Below are positions 33,936-41,913 of a stretch of DNA of 64,000 bases, piece after piece. The notes under the pieces are model-generated. The model saw nothing but the letters and a program-made list of their open reading frames with translations. It had not been told where the DNA came from and did not search any database. The stretch is taken from positions 1 to 64,000 of the forward strand of contig CAYPFR010000010.1 in NCBI GenBank assembly GCA_964410285.1, given 5' to 3'. Source of the DNA: Fretibacter sp964410285 (GTDB lineage Bacteria; Pseudomonadota; Alphaproteobacteria; Caulobacterales; Maricaulaceae). Positions within the stretch are counted from its first letter, which is position 1. Every line of letters starts with the position of its first letter. Made by a program: the position numbers and the translations under genes.

Positions 33936-35416
33936 TAGTAGGTTCCTCTCGTTCCGCGCAGGCCGGACGTCGTTTTAACGCGGCGGCCCCTTGCATCGTC
34001 ATTGTTTGCTGAGCCGCGCCCTGCTGGATGATAGGCGTAAGGCATGTAACCAATTCTGGCCCCAGTAGCGGCAAGCGCGCCTGACCAAAAACGGTCACCG
34101 TGGCCATCCGTCTCATTGTCGTTTGCAAAGACCGGCACACCAGAGGAGCCGCCAGATTTTTTGATTGAAAGAATATCCGACCTAAGAAGAGGATCTTCAC
34201 CAATTTGGATTGTTTCCTCCTCATAACGCTCACGGTAAATGGTCGCCATTTCTAGCTTAGACGCCGCCGTGAAAGATATCCCGTGCACGCGTGTGCTGCC
34301 GTGCCTTTCTTGGGCGTCCTCGCAGACCGCCATCCCTAAGCCTGTCTCATCAATATTGGCGCGGGCCACTCTGTAGCGCTCCATAACGCGATCAAATTCC
34401 GCGTGCTGCCTTTTGAACGTCCAGCCTTCCATCACGATCACTTCGCGCTGGACTAAGACCCCATTAACGTCCTCATAAACCGTGATAACGCTCAAGTCTT
34501 TTTTGCGCGCAACATCCCATCCGACATAGCAGAACCCACCTAGATAATTTAACGGGCCAACAATGCTGTCGTCTGTTGTTGCGGTTGATACGTGCGCCGG
34601 ACTAATCCAAGAGCCGCCGCCAGCAGACGGCACGACGTCCAGTTCTTCCCCTGCATCTTTGCCGTAATAACCGCGCACATCTTCAACAAATTGCACCTTG
34701 CCTTCCGGTGTAGGGGCTTCCCCCTTCATGAGACAAATGCGCTCATAAAGCCCGTCGTCAATAGCGTCTTGGAATGTTATTTTTAGATGAAGCCCTTTTT
34801 GCCGCTTAGCCTTGACGTCGTCCAAAAGCCTATTGAAGGGATTATCCACACCATTGTGTGTAGAAATCACGACAACCTTGGCCCCCCAAATGACCATGGC
34901 CATGGCTGCCTTTACGAGTTCCGAAAGGTTATCAACGAAAGCGGCCTCATCGATAATTACTAGGCCCTGTTTACCGCGCAAGCTACGCGGCGCACTGGAC
35001 AGCGCTTGTATCTTAAAGCCAGAAGCGAAGTTAATCCGGAAAGCGTTGATATCCTTGTCGCCGTCTTCGCTCTTATCTTTGAAAACATACTCATCAATGC
35101 TTGTGAGCCCTTGGCTAAAAATTTTAGCAAAGACGGCTGCAGCGTCCACAAACTCGCGCGTCATATCCATTGCATATGAAATATACATGACGTTCATGCC
35201 TTTAGCTTCCCGCGTAGCGCCAGCGCGAAGCACGGCATCAGCAGCCAAGGCCCAAGTTGCGCCAATGCGCCGAGACTTTTCAACAACGGTGAGCGCTATT
35301 TCGGAGACTGTTGTGAGAAGCTCTTGTTGATAGCCAAGAAGCAAATCGCCCGGAGGTAGCTCCTCCAATGCCTCCGCCGTATCCATATCAATATTATTGA
35401 TTGGCATGGCAGACAT
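33935..35416 (-). CDS. Terminase large subunit (Mu gp28-like)
   Basis: 493-residue packaging motor. ATPase motifs: a Walker A variant KSRRIGATWALA (about 48-59) and Walker B GLVIIDEAAFVD (about 150). The nuclease domain begins with YVGWDVARKKDLSVI (about 308), whose Asp is the metal ligand. It packages the transposed genome by headful with flanking host DNA, as Mu does. Confidence 0.95.
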   Translation of the reverse strand: MSAMPINNIDMDTAEALEELPPGDLLLGYQQELLTTVSEIALTVVEKSRRIGATWALAADAVLRAGATREAKGMNVMYISYAMDMTREFVDAAAVFAKIFSQGLTSIDEYVFKDKSEDGDKDINAFRINFASGFKIQALSSAPRSLRGKQGLVIIDEAAFVDNLSELVKAAMAMVIWGAKVVVISTHNGVDNPFNRLLDDVKAKRQKGLHLKITFQDAIDDGLYERICLMKGEAPTPEGKVQFVEDVRGYYGKDAGEELDVVPSAGGGSWISPAHVSTATTDDSIVGPLNYLGGFCYVGWDVARKKDLSVITVYEDVNGVLVQREVIVMEGWTFKRQHAEFDRVMERYRVARANIDETGLGMAVCEDAQERHGSTRVHGISFTAASKLEMATIYRERYEEETIQIGEDPLLRSDILSIKKSGGSSGVPVFANDNETDGHGDRFWSGALAATGARIGYMPYAYHPAGRGSANNDDARGRRVKTTSGLRGTRGTY

Positions 35417-35940
35417 TAGATCTCTTGCCCCAATACTTTAGCGCGAATGAAGTTGACAGTGTCTTTGCTCAAACCTTGCGCCGTGGCCGCACTGGCGGCA
35501 TCTTCTGCAGCTGCCAATCGCGTCTCTTCCCTAATCTCGCGCGCAAGTTTCTTTTGACTTATACCCGCTCGGGCAAGGTCTGCGATCATGCGCCCCATTT
35601 TCACGCCGTCAACTTTGCTCGCATCAAACTCAAACTTTTGCATGAGTTCAAAGAGCTTGGCTTGGAGCTGCCGGATCAGCGCATCATTAAGCTTGCCATC
35701 ATCATCCGGAAACTCATTCGCCAAAAACTTGGCTTGTTCTGTGGCATTGCGGATCCGCGCGAGATTGAGTTTAAACTCACTCCCATACTTTGCGAGCGTG
35801 CTCTTGCTGATCTCAAAACCTTCCCCGTTCAGCCATGCCACCAGCCCGCGATAATCGCCAAAGCCGTTCTCTTTTAACTTGGCGTTAAGGCGCGTTTTAA
35901 GCGCCTCGTCCATGGTGTCGATTTTGGACGGTGGGGGCAT
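35416..35940 (-). CDS. Mu gp27-like protein (DUF3486), probable terminase small subunit
   Basis: 174 residues. PSKIDTMDEALKTRLNAKL and GEGFEISKSTLAKYGSEFK form the helix-turn-helix N-terminus of DUF3486; the rest is helical. Directly upstream of the large subunit, it probably binds the pac region. Confidence 0.9.
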   Translation of the reverse strand: MPPPSKIDTMDEALKTRLNAKLKENGFGDYRGLVAWLNGEGFEISKSTLAKYGSEFKLNLARIRNATEQAKFLANEFPDDDGKLNDALIRQLQAKLFELMQKFEFDASKVDGVKMGRMIADLARAGISQKKLAREIREETRLAAAEDAASAATAQGLSKDTVNFIRAKVLGQEI

Positions 35941-35943
35941 AGC

Positions 35944-36261
35944 CTAAAAATACTCGCCGGGATGATTGATTGACTTCGGGCACGGAATATCGCCCTCCAC
36001 AAGCTCAACGCCCAAAGAGGTAATCTTATAATATTGGACGCCGTTTTCCTTAGACACATCGAGAAACCTTTTTCCCTCTAGGAAGGCCGCCTCATTGCGA
36101 AGCTCTTTAACGCTAGCCTCAAACTCCAGATCATTTAGAACCCTGAACATGAGCTGCTCATCCACGCCGGTGTCCCGCGCCGTGTCTGCGACAGCGAGGA
36201 TCCGATAACGAAGGTTTCTGCGGCGTGCTACCGCCAGAGTTTTTTCCAATTGAGCGTCCAT
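35944..36261 (-). CDS. Mu gp26-like winged-helix protein
   Basis: 105 residues. RYRILAVADTARDTGVDEQL and VQYYKITSLGVELVEGDIP give a winged-helix impression (helix-turn-helix then beta wing). It occupies the position of Mu gp26 before the terminase genes. Likely a structural-region DNA-binding protein; function is unproven. Confidence 0.7.
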   Translation of the reverse strand: MDAQLEKTLAVARRRNLRYRILAVADTARDTGVDEQLMFRVLNDLEFEASVKELRNEAAFLEGKRFLDVSKENGVQYYKITSLGVELVEGDIPCPKSINHPGEYF

Positions 36262-36265
36262 TTTA

Positions 36266-36781
36266 TTACCCTTTGCTGGCCACAGTTTCGCGCGTGTTAG
36301 AGATTAGCTCATAGATCGCCTCAAGACGGGCGTCTGTCTTTTGAGCAAACTTATCAATCTTGCCGTCAAGCTGGCTAAAGCCGCGCACCCAATCGTCCCG
36401 GTGGACATATTCAACTGGAAGGCGCTCTAGTAGATCTCGGAAGTCAGCTTCTAGTTTTTCGCGTTTTCTCACGCCCGTTTTCAAATCCTCGCGAAGGCGA
36501 TCAAGCCGCTCATTGTCGAGGGCTGAATTTTTATCGACTGCGTCTTTGAATTTTTCAGCCAGCGTATTGTTGGCCGCCTTAAACTCATTTGCAATAGCTT
36601 CTACTTTTTGATCGAAGAGATCTACGCGAGCGGCAAAATTGCTCACAATCAGCTTATAAACGAGACCCAACATACCCCCAATAATTGCCGTGAGGAGGCT
36701 TACGCCAATGCCGACAACTTTCCAATCCAGCCCGAGCCAAGGATCCGCGGCGGAAGCCGCCTGCATAAACATTCCAATCAT
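36266..36781 (-). CDS. Membrane-anchored coiled-coil protein of the lysis region
   Basis: 171 residues with one membrane segment near the N-terminus (WKVVGIGVSLLTAIIGGMLGL) and a long, highly charged coiled coil behind it. It resembles DUF2730-type proteins that sit between the spanin and gp26 genes of Mu-like phages. It might act as a holin or a lysis regulator; only the topology is seen. Confidence 0.68.
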   Translation of the reverse strand: MIGMFMQAASAADPWLGLDWKVVGIGVSLLTAIIGGMLGLVYKLIVSNFAARVDLFDQKVEAIANEFKAANNTLAEKFKDAVDKNSALDNERLDRLREDLKTGVRKREKLEADFRDLLERLPVEYVHRDDWVRGFSQLDGKIDKFAQKTDARLEAIYELISNTRETVASKG

Positions 36782-37077
36782 GATCCCGCTGCCTCAACAC
36801 CGAGCTCTTTAGCCTTTTCACACCCAGCCTTTACACTGTCGCGCAACCGATAGCTTGAGGCTAAGAGATCAAAGACCGGCGACGAGGGCGGCAGAAATTG
36901 GAGATCGTCCGCCGCGCGCTCACGCATTTCCGCGTCCCACGGCTCAATCTCGGGGCAAATATACTCCTTTTCCGTAACACGCTTAGTCTTCGTCGTTGCG
37001 CAAGCGTTCAAGGACATCGTCGCGAGTGCGAGGCCCATTAACATTAGCACGGTGCATGGCGTCAGCAATTTCCGCAT
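36778..37077 (-). CDS. Rz1-like outer-membrane spanin lipoprotein
   Basis: 99 residues with a lipoprotein signal: a basic start, hydrophobic core LMLMGLALATM and lipobox LNAC. It overlaps the Rz-like gene in another frame by 95 bases, the typical Rz/Rz1 arrangement. It would fuse inner and outer membranes with its partner in the last step of lysis. Confidence 0.78.
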   Translation of the reverse strand: MRKLLTPCTVLMLMGLALATMSLNACATTKTKRVTEKEYICPEIEPWDAEMRERAADDLQFLPPSSPVFDLLASSYRLRDSVKAGCEKAKELGVEAAGS

Positions 37078-37276
37078 GATCGTTTCCTTCTTTGACTGCG
37101 CGCTCTAGCCGTTCAATATCAGCCTCGGCACGCTCTTCCTTCTTCCCTTTACGATAAGCGGCCTTGCGCATGCCAACTACCGCCATAAAAATTGCGGAGA
37201 CGATTACCACGCCCGCAATGACAGCTCCGCCAGCGCGCCGAAAGCGAGCCGCGATCCAAGCACTAGCTATAGACAT
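36983..37276 (-). CDS. Rz-like inner-membrane spanin
   Basis: About 97 residues: an N-terminal membrane anchor (GGAVIAGVVIVSAIFMAVVG) and a charged coiled coil (YRKGKKEERAEADIERLERAV). The Rz1-like gene is embedded in its 3' end. I use the ATG at 37276, just after the endolysin stop; a frame from 37300 overlaps endolysin. Confidence 0.75.
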   Translation of the reverse strand: MSIASAWIAARFRRAGGAVIAGVVIVSAIFMAVVGMRKAAYRKGKKEERAEADIERLERAVKEGNDHAEIADAMHRANVNGPRTRDDVLERLRNDED

Positions 37277-37278
37277 CA

Positions 37279-38223
37279 CTAGCGGAGCCCTCGCTGCCAA
37301 TCATCCCGGCGCGCTCGGCGCACCAAAACGAAAGCCATTACGGCTACCAACGCACCCGCGCCGATTGAGCCATAAATCCAGAGAGATAAATTTGAAAAAA
37401 TTGTGGCCGCCTCGCCCGTTGCCTCGGCAGCTTCGGTCACAGACTTTACGGCTGCGCCCGCACTATCAGCGGCAAGCTTTGCCTGATCGGCAACAGACTT
37501 AACAACGCCAACTGTGGCCGCGACAGTAACAACGCCCGAGCCCGCCTGTCCGGCAGCCGTAGCCTTCATTGTTCGGGAAGCCTCCAGAGTTGGGCGGATC
37601 TCACTTTCACTTGGAGCAACGCTCTCAAGATTAACTGGAGAGTTGGAGGGAATATCCATGGCCTTAATTTTCTCGGCATCGTCCAGCGAGTTGTAAGGCG
37701 TTTTGTCATAGTAACCGTGCAGGAATACCCGGCTCTCCGCGATACGACGAGCCTCCAGCGCGCGAGAAGTGACTTTGCGTTTGCGCCCGCTCTTGCGGTC
37801 CGTAATCGTGATTTTATTCCAAAGTAGAAAAGCACTAGCCGCGCCAGCTTCATCGCGATTTAAGAAACGCCGCAGAACGGTAGATGTCAAAAGCCCCGGC
37901 ATTACTTTGCCGCTTTTCGCGCGGCCCCCCATACCGATATTGAAAGCCAAGAGGACAAGGGCGTCAAACTGATTTTGAGTTGGCCTTACGCCTGCGTTAG
38001 CGCAAGCGGAAATCACGCCCGCTTCAAAATTGTAGAGATCATCTGTTAGCAGCTCACGAATTTCCCCGGGAGAAAGATCCGCCGCCCTTAGCCTGTCCAT
38101 TTCATGTTTGCGAATGAGGTGCCCGATCCCAATCGTCCAGTGCCCAGCTGCATCTTTGTATGCGCGGCTGCGGGACCCTTCAAGTATGGTGAGCAGGAGG
38201 CGGCCCTGTGGGGATAAGTTCAT
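37279..38223 (-). CDS. Endolysin, GH24 lysozyme, with C-terminal membrane segment
   Basis: T4-type muramidase. The catalytic triad E-8aa-D-5aa-T is visible in EGSRSRAYKDAAGHWTIGIGH. About 160 residues of enzyme are followed by a linker and a hydrophobic stretch near the C-terminus (WIYGSIGAGALVAVMAFVLV), unusual for this family and suggesting membrane tethering. It lies behind the palindrome at 38286-38304, so it is probably the first late gene. The ATG at 38223 is preferred to a GTG at 38253. Confidence 0.9.
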   Translation of the reverse strand: MNLSPQGRLLLTILEGSRSRAYKDAAGHWTIGIGHLIRKHEMDRLRAADLSPGEIRELLTDDLYNFEAGVISACANAGVRPTQNQFDALVLLAFNIGMGGRAKSGKVMPGLLTSTVLRRFLNRDEAGAASAFLLWNKITITDRKSGRKRKVTSRALEARRIAESRVFLHGYYDKTPYNSLDDAEKIKAMDIPSNSPVNLESVAPSESEIRPTLEASRTMKATAAGQAGSGVVTVAATVGVVKSVADQAKLAADSAGAAVKSVTEAAEATGEAATIFSNLSLWIYGSIGAGALVAVMAFVLVRRARRDDWQRGLR

Positions 38224-38285
38224 GTCTGGCTCTGTCGTTGTGCTTGGATGCACAAAGAGAGTTAGACGGCGGGCGGATATGTTGG

Positions 38286-38304
38286 ACGAGGGACAGTTGT
38301 CCCC
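38286..38304. promoter_or_regulatory. Putative activator site of the lysis promoter
   Basis: ACGAGGGACAGTTGTCCCC, identical to 30783-30801, between the Mor/C-like gene and the endolysin gene. The dyad is GGGACA-GT-TGTCCC. Its position matches Plys of Mu, the first C-activated late promoter. Confidence 0.7.
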
Positions 38305-38313
38305 TGCAAGGGA

Positions 38314-38721
38314 TTATTGAGAAAATAGGTCGGGGTGTTTTTTTTCTTCGCGCATCCGGGCGCGGACGCGTTTAACAGTGCGCACACAAACGCCGCATTG
38401 TCCAGCCACTTGGGAATTGCTAGCGCCGGTTTCTATAACGGTGATTATTTTTGCCCGCAAGGCGCGGTGTTGCTGCGCCATGTTTCCAATGGGGCCCAAT
38501 GGTATTTCAAGATCACCGGCCCCAAAGGCCTGAATGATTTTTTCGGCGGCTTCCAAGCCCACGATCATAGCCAGCTTCGTACCGCTGGCGCGGTGCGGTA
38601 CTGTCACCTTGCGCCCGCCGCGCGCCTTGGCAAGTGTTAGCGCAGCGGGAAGCCCAGCGGCTTCCGCGATTAGAGCCAAGGTCGGCGGGAGATCTGGCGC
38701 GCTATCTAAGTTCACGCTCAA
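38314..38721 (-). CDS. mor: Mor/C-family transcription activator
   Basis: 135 residues of the Mor activator family. The N-terminal dimerisation part shows MIVGLEAAEKIIQAFGAGDLEIPLG, the C-terminal HTH is NSQVAGQCGVCVRTVKRVRA. In Mu, Mor activates the middle promoter and C the late ones; I see only one family member, which may do both jobs. The twin palindromes at 38286 and 30783 are likely targets. Confidence 0.9.
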   Translation of the reverse strand: MSVNLDSAPDLPPTLALIAEAAGLPAALTLAKARGGRKVTVPHRASGTKLAMIVGLEAAEKIIQAFGAGDLEIPLGPIGNMAQQHRALRAKIITVIETGASNSQVAGQCGVCVRTVKRVRARMREEKKHPDLFSQ

Positions 38722-39124
38722 GCCCCTCTCGTTTGATCCAATCGGTTAAGCCCTCAATGACGGGATTACATTGGGCGGGCGTAAGCCACTCCGCCCGCTC
38801 GCGGCCTGTCATGCGTTTGACGTAGCCGTCCGGGTGACGCGCCGTGACAACGTCAGCCTTTCGCAATATTCCCCAAAGCACATAGATTTTACGGGCTTGA
38901 CCAGTCTTGGCTGGCTCTCTCCAATCGGGATCCTTTTTCGGATCGGGCGCATCTTTGGGGCCATAGTCTTTTTCCATGACAGAGACGCAGCGCTCAACGG
39001 CGGCCCAGCTAATACCCTTGGCGCTCTCCTTGCCCGTTTCCCCCAAGAGGATCGCCTTGAAAGCCCGATCGTCCACATTGCACTTTTTCTTAACGCCGTA
39101 GAGTTTTGCGTGAGGGGAGCTCAT
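38702..39124 (-). CDS. gemA: GemA-like regulator (Mu gp16 family, DUF1018)
   Basis: 140 residues of the GemA family: DDRAFKAILLGETGKESAKG near the start and QARKIYVLWGILRKADVV. In Mu, GemA influences host supercoiling and gene expression. It lies immediately before the Mor gene, overlapping it by 20 bases, as in the Mu semi-essential region. Confidence 0.88.
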   Translation of the reverse strand: MSSPHAKLYGVKKKCNVDDRAFKAILLGETGKESAKGISWAAVERCVSVMEKDYGPKDAPDPKKDPDWREPAKTGQARKIYVLWGILRKADVVTARHPDGYVKRMTGRERAEWLTPAQCNPVIEGLTDWIKREGLERELR

Positions 39125-39363
39125 ATCAAACCATTTTCATCAAGTGTGACCGCGATGGCTTTCTCTATTATTTCAAGATTATTATTGATTTCCACGTCAA
39201 GATCACGAGCTGCCTCACAGAGAAAATAGTCAAAATCTTCGTAGAGGATGGACATGTCTCTTTGAAATTCATCAGCTGCCTTGATCAACCGAGCGACACG
39301 TACCTTTGCCATGCGCGCTGCAATTTTTGGTGACCATTCTTTGAGACATATTTCTTTGCTCAT
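39121..39363 (-). CDS. Small hypothetical early/middle gene
   Basis: 80 residues, not recognised; mostly helical with an acidic C-terminal half (FDYFLCEAARDLDVEINNNL). It overlaps both neighbours by four bases, so it belongs to the coupled row of small genes. Confidence 0.6.
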   Translation of the reverse strand: MSKEICLKEWSPKIAARMAKVRVARLIKAADEFQRDMSILYEDFDYFLCEAARDLDVEINNNLEIIEKAIAVTLDENGLI

Positions 39364-39596
39364 GATTTCCCCCGCGAGACAGTAATACGGAGCGAGCCAA
39401 ATAATAGGTTTAGCATCACAGTCTTCCCGCCAATGTTGACACCAATGCTATACTTCCAGCCTCCGCCGAACCGTGGGCTTGCGCCCGTCGTTAAGTTGCG
39501 CGGATTTAATGGCGCACTAGATAGAGAACCGTGCCAATTGTAGCCCTTTTGCCAAGGCCAACGGCTCGCCGTTATTTTATACTTTCCAATTTTCAT
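39360..39596 (-). CDS. Small hypothetical gene, beta-rich
   Basis: 78 residues, not recognised. It is rich in Gly, aromatic residues and beta-like stretches (GGGWKYSIGVNIGGKTVML). It overlaps the genes on both sides by four bases. Confidence 0.55.
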   Translation of the reverse strand: MKIGKYKITASRWPWQKGYNWHGSLSSAPLNPRNLTTGASPRFGGGWKYSIGVNIGGKTVMLNLLFGSLRITVSRGKS

Positions 39597-39802
39597 ATCT
39601 TATCCTCCAAATCTTGTTTAATCCGCCGCTCCGTAGCCATGAGCTCGTGCAGCGCTTCTTGTAATTGAAATTGCATGCGGCGCTTTCGGCCTACCCGGGC
39701 GCTCCGGGCATTTGCCAAAGCCTCGCGATATTTATTGCGCGCAGCGATAACGTCCGCATGAGTGTCAATCTGAAACTGTAGGGAAGAGCCAAAGCGGGAC
39801 AC
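39593..39802 (-). CDS. Small basic helical hypothetical gene
   Basis: 69 residues, not recognised. A highly charged helix (NARSARVGRKRRMQFQLQEA) dominates it. It is coupled to the next gene by a four-base overlap. Confidence 0.58.
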   Translation of the reverse strand: MSRFGSSLQFQIDTHADVIAARNKYREALANARSARVGRKRRMQFQLQEALHELMATERRIKQDLEDKI

Positions 39803-39803
39803 A

Positions 39804-40046
39804 TCAAGTCCTCCGCCGTCTCAGCCACGTTAAACGCTTGGCCACCTCAATGCTCTCAATCAGCGGGTAACTAAAGCCCCTTGTTTTATTGAGCTCGTAA
39901 GATATTTGTGAAGACGACAATCCACGATCTCTCAGGCTCCACATTCGCAGGCTTTCCGCAACGGTTAGCGAGGCTTTCGCTTTGGACGCCGGATCCGTTT
40001 TGGGCTCGCATGGTGCATGGCAGAGCGAATTAGCGGCGGCGCTCAT
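39804..40046 (-). CDS. Small HTH-like hypothetical gene
   Basis: 80 residues. SLRDRGLSSSQISYELNKTRG looks like a helix-turn-helix of the type used by small DNA-binding proteins; the N-terminal 30 residues look disordered. It may be a regulator. It overlaps its upstream neighbour by four bases. Confidence 0.6.
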   Translation of the reverse strand: MSAAANSLCHAPCEPKTDPASKAKASLTVAESLRMWSLRDRGLSSSQISYELNKTRGFSYPLIESIEVAKRLTWLRRRRT

Positions 40047-40309
40047 GTGGCACCGCCCGTAGCCTGATTACGAAAATAGGCTTCCATATCATCGGCGACT
40101 TTAAAGGCCGATCTGATTTGATCATCCCCCGGACTTTGAGGCTCGGAGTGAAGCGTAATAGCATTGGCTTTGGCTGCCTCTTGCTGCGCGAGAGCATCTT
40201 GTCCCATACGCTTATATGCCCATGCACGAAGCAAATGCGGCGCGGCAGGATCACGTCCCAAGAGTGTAAAAAACGGCTCGTCGGCACGAGGAAGGCTTGG
40301 ATCAAACAT
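40043..40309 (-). CDS. Small hypothetical gene with TPR-like stretch
   Basis: 88 residues, not recognised. APHLLRAWAYKRMGQDALAQ looks like one TPR-type helical pair. It overlaps neighbours by one to four bases. Confidence 0.55.
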   Translation of the reverse strand: MFDPSLPRADEPFFTLLGRDPAAPHLLRAWAYKRMGQDALAQQEAAKANAITLHSEPQSPGDDQIRSAFKVADDMEAYFRNQATGGAT

Positions 40310-40539
40310 TAGTCAGCTCCTATTGGTTTAGGTTCAGTTTCAATTAGGTTTTGGATGGCGGCGCTGTGGCGCTGCATGACTTCCAGCGCCGCCGTTGTTT
40401 CTGGGGCGGAGACGCCATAAAATTTTATCTTGCGGTGAAAATCAGTAGTGGCCTTGGCAAGCTGGGACGCTAGATCAAGCGCTTGTCTAGCCTGCTGAAT
40501 TAGAGCCGCATTAGCTTTAGTATTTGGATCATCAAACAT
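40309..40539 (-). CDS. Small helical hypothetical gene
   Basis: 76 residues, not recognised; Ala/Gln-rich helices (AALIQQARQALDLASQLAKA). It lies in the row of small co-directional genes between Gam and GemA. Confidence 0.55.
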   Translation of the reverse strand: MFDDPNTKANAALIQQARQALDLASQLAKATTDFHRKIKFYGVSAPETTAALEVMQRHSAAIQNLIETEPKPIGAD

Positions 40540-40541
40540 AA

Positions 40542-40754
40542 TTATCTTTCCTCCTCATTCGTGGATTTGAGAAGGCGGCGCGCATGATCTCCGCATTGCT
40601 TCATTTTTCGCCATGCCTGCGCGCGGGCGCTGCCGAAGCGAGAAGTGATGTAAAGATCTTGATATTCCGCGCGCGTATCTCGCTCGGCGCGGGCCAAATC
40701 AGAAAGCGCATTTCGCAGCTCAACGATCTCCTCGCTGTGTCCACGGTTATCCAT
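40542..40754 (-). CDS. Small charged helical hypothetical gene
   Basis: 70 residues, not recognised; one long amphipathic helix region (IVELRNALSDLARAERDTRA) and a basic C-terminal half. It overlaps the DUF3850 gene by eight bases. Confidence 0.55.
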   Translation of the reverse strand: MDNRGHSEEIVELRNALSDLARAERDTRAEYQDLYITSRFGSARAQAWRKMKQCGDHARRLLKSTNEEER

Positions 40755-41256
40755 GAGCGGAACCTTCCGGGCTTAATTTGAGATCTACGGGGAGGCTCTC
40801 AATGGCGAGCATTTTGGCGGCGTTCTCATTGGTAAATCGCAGAAGCTTGACGGCGGCAGAGGCCTTGACCGTCCCAATAGGGTCGCCAGAATTGAGCGCA
40901 CGCAAAACTTCCGTCCCGGCCTTTTGGTAGCGCGTGAGCATATCCTTTAAATCCTCAAACCGTTTTGGAAGGCCAACAGGATCCTCAAGTGTGAAGGCTA
41001 TATGACCCGGCTCAACACCATATTGCCCGCCTCCTAACACCCACCCAATTTGGCGCGTGACGGGCTTTGGGGTGCGCCCGTTTTCATCCCTGCCGCGTTG
41101 TCCCGGGGGTTGATCGGGATCCCAAAAGTAGAGCTCCACGAAATCGCCGCGTTGAAAGAGGCGATCATTTTTGCGGACCTCAAAGGGTTTCAGATTATCG
41201 CGCACAGCGTAAAATGCCGCTGGATGGGTTTTTAACCTATGGGTGACGGCGGTCAT
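40747..41256 (-). CDS. DUF3850 (PUA/ASCH-like) protein
   Basis: About 169 residues. The N-terminal half, HRLKTHPAAFYAVRDNLKPFEVRKNDR with RGDFVELYFWD, is the DUF3850 fold, related to ASCH/PUA RNA-binding domains. The C-terminal half is helical and unknown. The ATG at 41256 overlaps the stop of the 49-residue gene as ATGA, which fixes the start. Confidence 0.8.
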   Translation of the reverse strand: MTAVTHRLKTHPAAFYAVRDNLKPFEVRKNDRLFQRGDFVELYFWDPDQPPGQRGRDENGRTPKPVTRQIGWVLGGGQYGVEPGHIAFTLEDPVGLPKRFEDLKDMLTRYQKAGTEVLRALNSGDPIGTVKASAAVKLLRFTNENAAKMLAIESLPVDLKLSPEGSAHG

Positions 41257-41402
41257 TGCGCAGCCTTTCCAGCCCAATAGACGGCGCTTAGGCCAGCTAT
41301 CAAACTCTCTTCGAGAATAGAGTGCACCAAGTCCGGATCCGGCTCGCCGACAAGGTCAACGTTTGTATGAGCTCCGAATAATTCTAAAACTTCATCTGGC
41401 AT
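41253..41402 (-). CDS. 49-residue hypothetical protein
   Basis: A short gene beginning MPDEVLELFGAHTNVDLVGE. The start is set by a strong ribosome-binding site (AAGGAGG, five bases before the ATG at 41402), just after the stop of the XRE regulator. Its stop overlaps the DUF3850 start. Acidic, no known family. Confidence 0.62.
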   Translation of the reverse strand: MPDEVLELFGAHTNVDLVGEPDPDLVHSILEESLIAGLSAVYWAGKAAQ

Positions 41403-41412
41403 CACGGCCTCC

Positions 41413-41868
41413 TTAACTGAGCGGTAAAAGGTCGCCATCGTCTTCCCCGACCATGACGCGGGCCATACCCAATAGTGAGCGGCGTTTGATGAGGGGAAGG
41501 CGCGCGAGCGCTTTGGCAAATGAGACGCCGTCTGAGCTGTTAATAAAAGCAATCACGCTCTCCGTCTCTGGCGTAGCCTCATCATCCGCAAAGAGCCCGT
41601 CTTCTAAGCCCTCAAAAAAGAAGCTTATCGGCACACTCAAAACTTGGCTTAATTTCCAAACCCGGCTCGCGCCAACGCGGTTGGTTCCGCGTTCATATTT
41701 TTGGACTTGTTGGAAGGTAACGCCGAGCGCCTCGCCAAGATTGTCTTGGCTCATTTTCAAAACCTGTCGCCTCACGCGGATCCGCGCGCCGACATGGGCG
41801 TCAACCGCATTGGCTGCGCGCGGTCCAATCTTGTCATTCGTTTTTTGTGGAGGTGTATTGGTAAGCAT
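41413..41868 (-). CDS. XRE-family HTH regulator
   Basis: 151 residues with an HTH_3 domain (GARIRVRRQVLKMSQDNLGE; GVTFQQVQKYERGTNRVGA) and a C-terminal half like many alphaproteobacterial regulators (PISFFFEGLED; LPLIKRRSLLGMARVM). It is probably a second regulator of the phage or a captured host regulator. Confidence 0.88.
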   Translation of the reverse strand: MLTNTPPQKTNDKIGPRAANAVDAHVGARIRVRRQVLKMSQDNLGEALGVTFQQVQKYERGTNRVGASRVWKLSQVLSVPISFFFEGLEDGLFADDEATPETESVIAFINSSDGVSFAKALARLPLIKRRSLLGMARVMVGEDDGDLLPLS

Positions 41869-41913
41869 CGCTTTATCCCTGTTGTTGTGCGCCCGCCAGC
41901 GCGTGAATGTTGA

